Positions 55,843 to 57,072 of a stretch of DNA of 57,072 nt are shown here, piece after piece. The stretch lies in NCBI GenBank assembly GCA_963575745.1, contig CAUYUJ010015960.1, positions 7,501 to 64,572 on the forward strand. The letters are read 5' to 3'. This DNA comes from Prorocentrum cordatum. Its lineage: Eukaryota; Sar; Dinophyceae; Prorocentrales; Prorocentraceae. Under the pieces are notes generated by a model. It had not been told where the DNA came from and did no database searches. It was given only the letters and a program-made list of their open reading frames with translations. Within the stretch, counting starts at the first letter, position 1; the number at the start of each line of letters is the position of its first letter. Made by a program: the position numbers and the translations under genes.

Positions 55843-57072
55843 CAGCGCGCCCCAGCGCGAGCGCCCTCTGATCGCGCACTGAGCACCACTAACGGGTGGG
55901 GCCTCCTCTCTCCGCTCTTCTCGCCACCTCCGTGTTTCTCCCGCTTTTTTCTATGAAGTCGAGTAGGGGATCGACTACATAATGGAATTACACCGGAAGC
56001 GGAGTCATCGTGCGAAAATTACGTCGCATGGACGTAGGTATACGAGCATTCGACGTATTTGTTTGTAGGTTCGACGACACATCAATCTTGTGCTAAATCA
56101 ATTGTGTGGTCGATCTCGTACTCGAGGATGGCAGTGGTGAAGTGACCAGGAAAAGTTATTCGGCTAAGTGTTGGGGGGTGGGAAGCTGTGCACAGGTCAG
56201 GGAAGCCGATGCAGCCCCGTGGACAAGTATTGTGAAGTCGCGTGTAGCTCCAGCTCCCCCGTGGTCCTCAAAGACGCCTCGCGTGTTCCAGCAACCAGGC
56301 GGAGACATCGAAGCAGCATTGCCACTATACTACCTTCCTGTTCATTCTCTCTTTCTGCTTGCCTCTGTCTTTCTTGCTGCTCTCTCTCTCTCTCTCGTTT
56401 GCTGCTTCTCTCTCTCTCATTCTCACACTCTCTCTGTCTCTTTTTATCCTTCTTCTCCCGTCCGTCCCCTTGCTCTCCCTCTGCTCCCCCGCGCCCCCAT
56501 TTCCTCTTCCACAGGCGCTCAAGCACAGCTTTTTCGACCGCCGCTACTCGGACTGACCTCGTCCTCCGGCCCGCGACCGGCCACCAGCGTCACTGGCCTT
56601 TTGGGAGGACCCAGGCGAGGCAGCGGCAGCGGATGTGGAGGCGGCAAGGTCGGCGATTGGTTCACCCTTGGGCTACCCGTGGCCAACCTCATCCCCCATC
56701 CCCATCCACTCTCGCCCATCCCTAATCTCCCATCTTCTCCTATCTGTCCTGCTTCCTCCCTCACTCGCCTTACTTACCTTTTTGGGTATTTCTCTAAGTT
56801 TTCTTTGGTCAGGTATTCGCTTTGGATACAGCGCTGATGTTCCGCCCATTCCTTCTAAGAGCTTCCTTCGCCTTCTGCCTCATCCTGTCTGTCATCAGTA
56901 TCATGGCCATCACTATCCCCAACGTACCGTTGCCCTGCCTTTTTCATGGAAACGCAGCGCACACTCGTACCCCATGCCCCCCTGCCCCCCCCGACGCGCT
57001 GGAGGCCCATCTCCCACTACGTCACTCCGCCTGCGCCGTCTGGCCGACGCCGCCACCGAAGGGTCCGCCTCC
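55843..57072. other. No recognised gene
   Basis: Contains a CT-rich low-complexity stretch (56340-56450) and open frames up to 243 codons on the plus strand that are Ser/Leu/Pro-rich and match nothing I recognise. Confidence 0.5.

Overview
The window looks like dinoflagellate nuclear DNA: GC-rich, very poor in recognisable host genes, crowded with triplet microsatellites, satellites, hairpin-forming short repeats and degenerate retroelements. The strongest lineage clue is three close matches to the 22-nt dinoflagellate spliced leader (SL) embedded in the genome at 4455-4477, 25585-25606 and 42462-42484. In dinoflagellates SL is trans-spliced onto mRNAs and can return to DNA when mRNAs are reverse transcribed. 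The species cannot be fixed from sequence alone.

Layout. 1-2600: repeats and an inverted pair of GGA/TCC tracts. 2590-4416: a composite repeat (CAGCCT satellite plus 73-bp minisatellite) whose inverted partner lies at 28848-30755. 4445-11617: a nearly complete 7.1-kb LINE with a 15-bp target-site duplication, a poly(A) tail, an SL relic at its 5' end, an ORF1 with a RanBP2-like zinc finger, and an ORF2 (EEP endonuclease, reverse transcriptase, RNase H) broken by two frameshifts. 11600-18300: small hairpin repeat families and TCC/GGA tracts. 18331-19472: TG/CG-rich satellite ending in a 100-N gap.

19574-27794: an 8.2-kb element bounded by pairs of palindromes and carrying (A) a hypothetical protein, (B) a frameshifted Pro/Ala-rich gene, (C) a pogo-like DDE transposase with an N-terminal OTU-like DGNC motif, continued in frame beyond a stop codon by a coiled-coil region, and (D) an EEP-nuclease-like gene whose ATG lies 24 nt after an SL relic. 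The element is peppered with 23 perfect copies of CCGCAGTTGCGG, all in one orientation, plus about 14 near copies that mostly keep the arms CCGC/GCGG and vary the middle. The motif occurs in genes (in all three reading frames) and between genes, and I found none outside the element. This is the best candidate for an undescribed system.

27800-57072: mostly non-genic. It holds the second composite repeat, (GAT)31, an AT-rich island, a decayed beta-propeller-like reading on the minus strand (33900-35730), a second SL-tagged degenerate LINE fragment (42462-43690), more copies of the hairpin families, a 203-bp inverted-repeat element at 54252-54454 that is related to the target into which the 4.4-kb LINE inserted, and simple repeats. 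No rRNA, convincing tRNA or CRISPR was seen, and no intact host gene was recognised.
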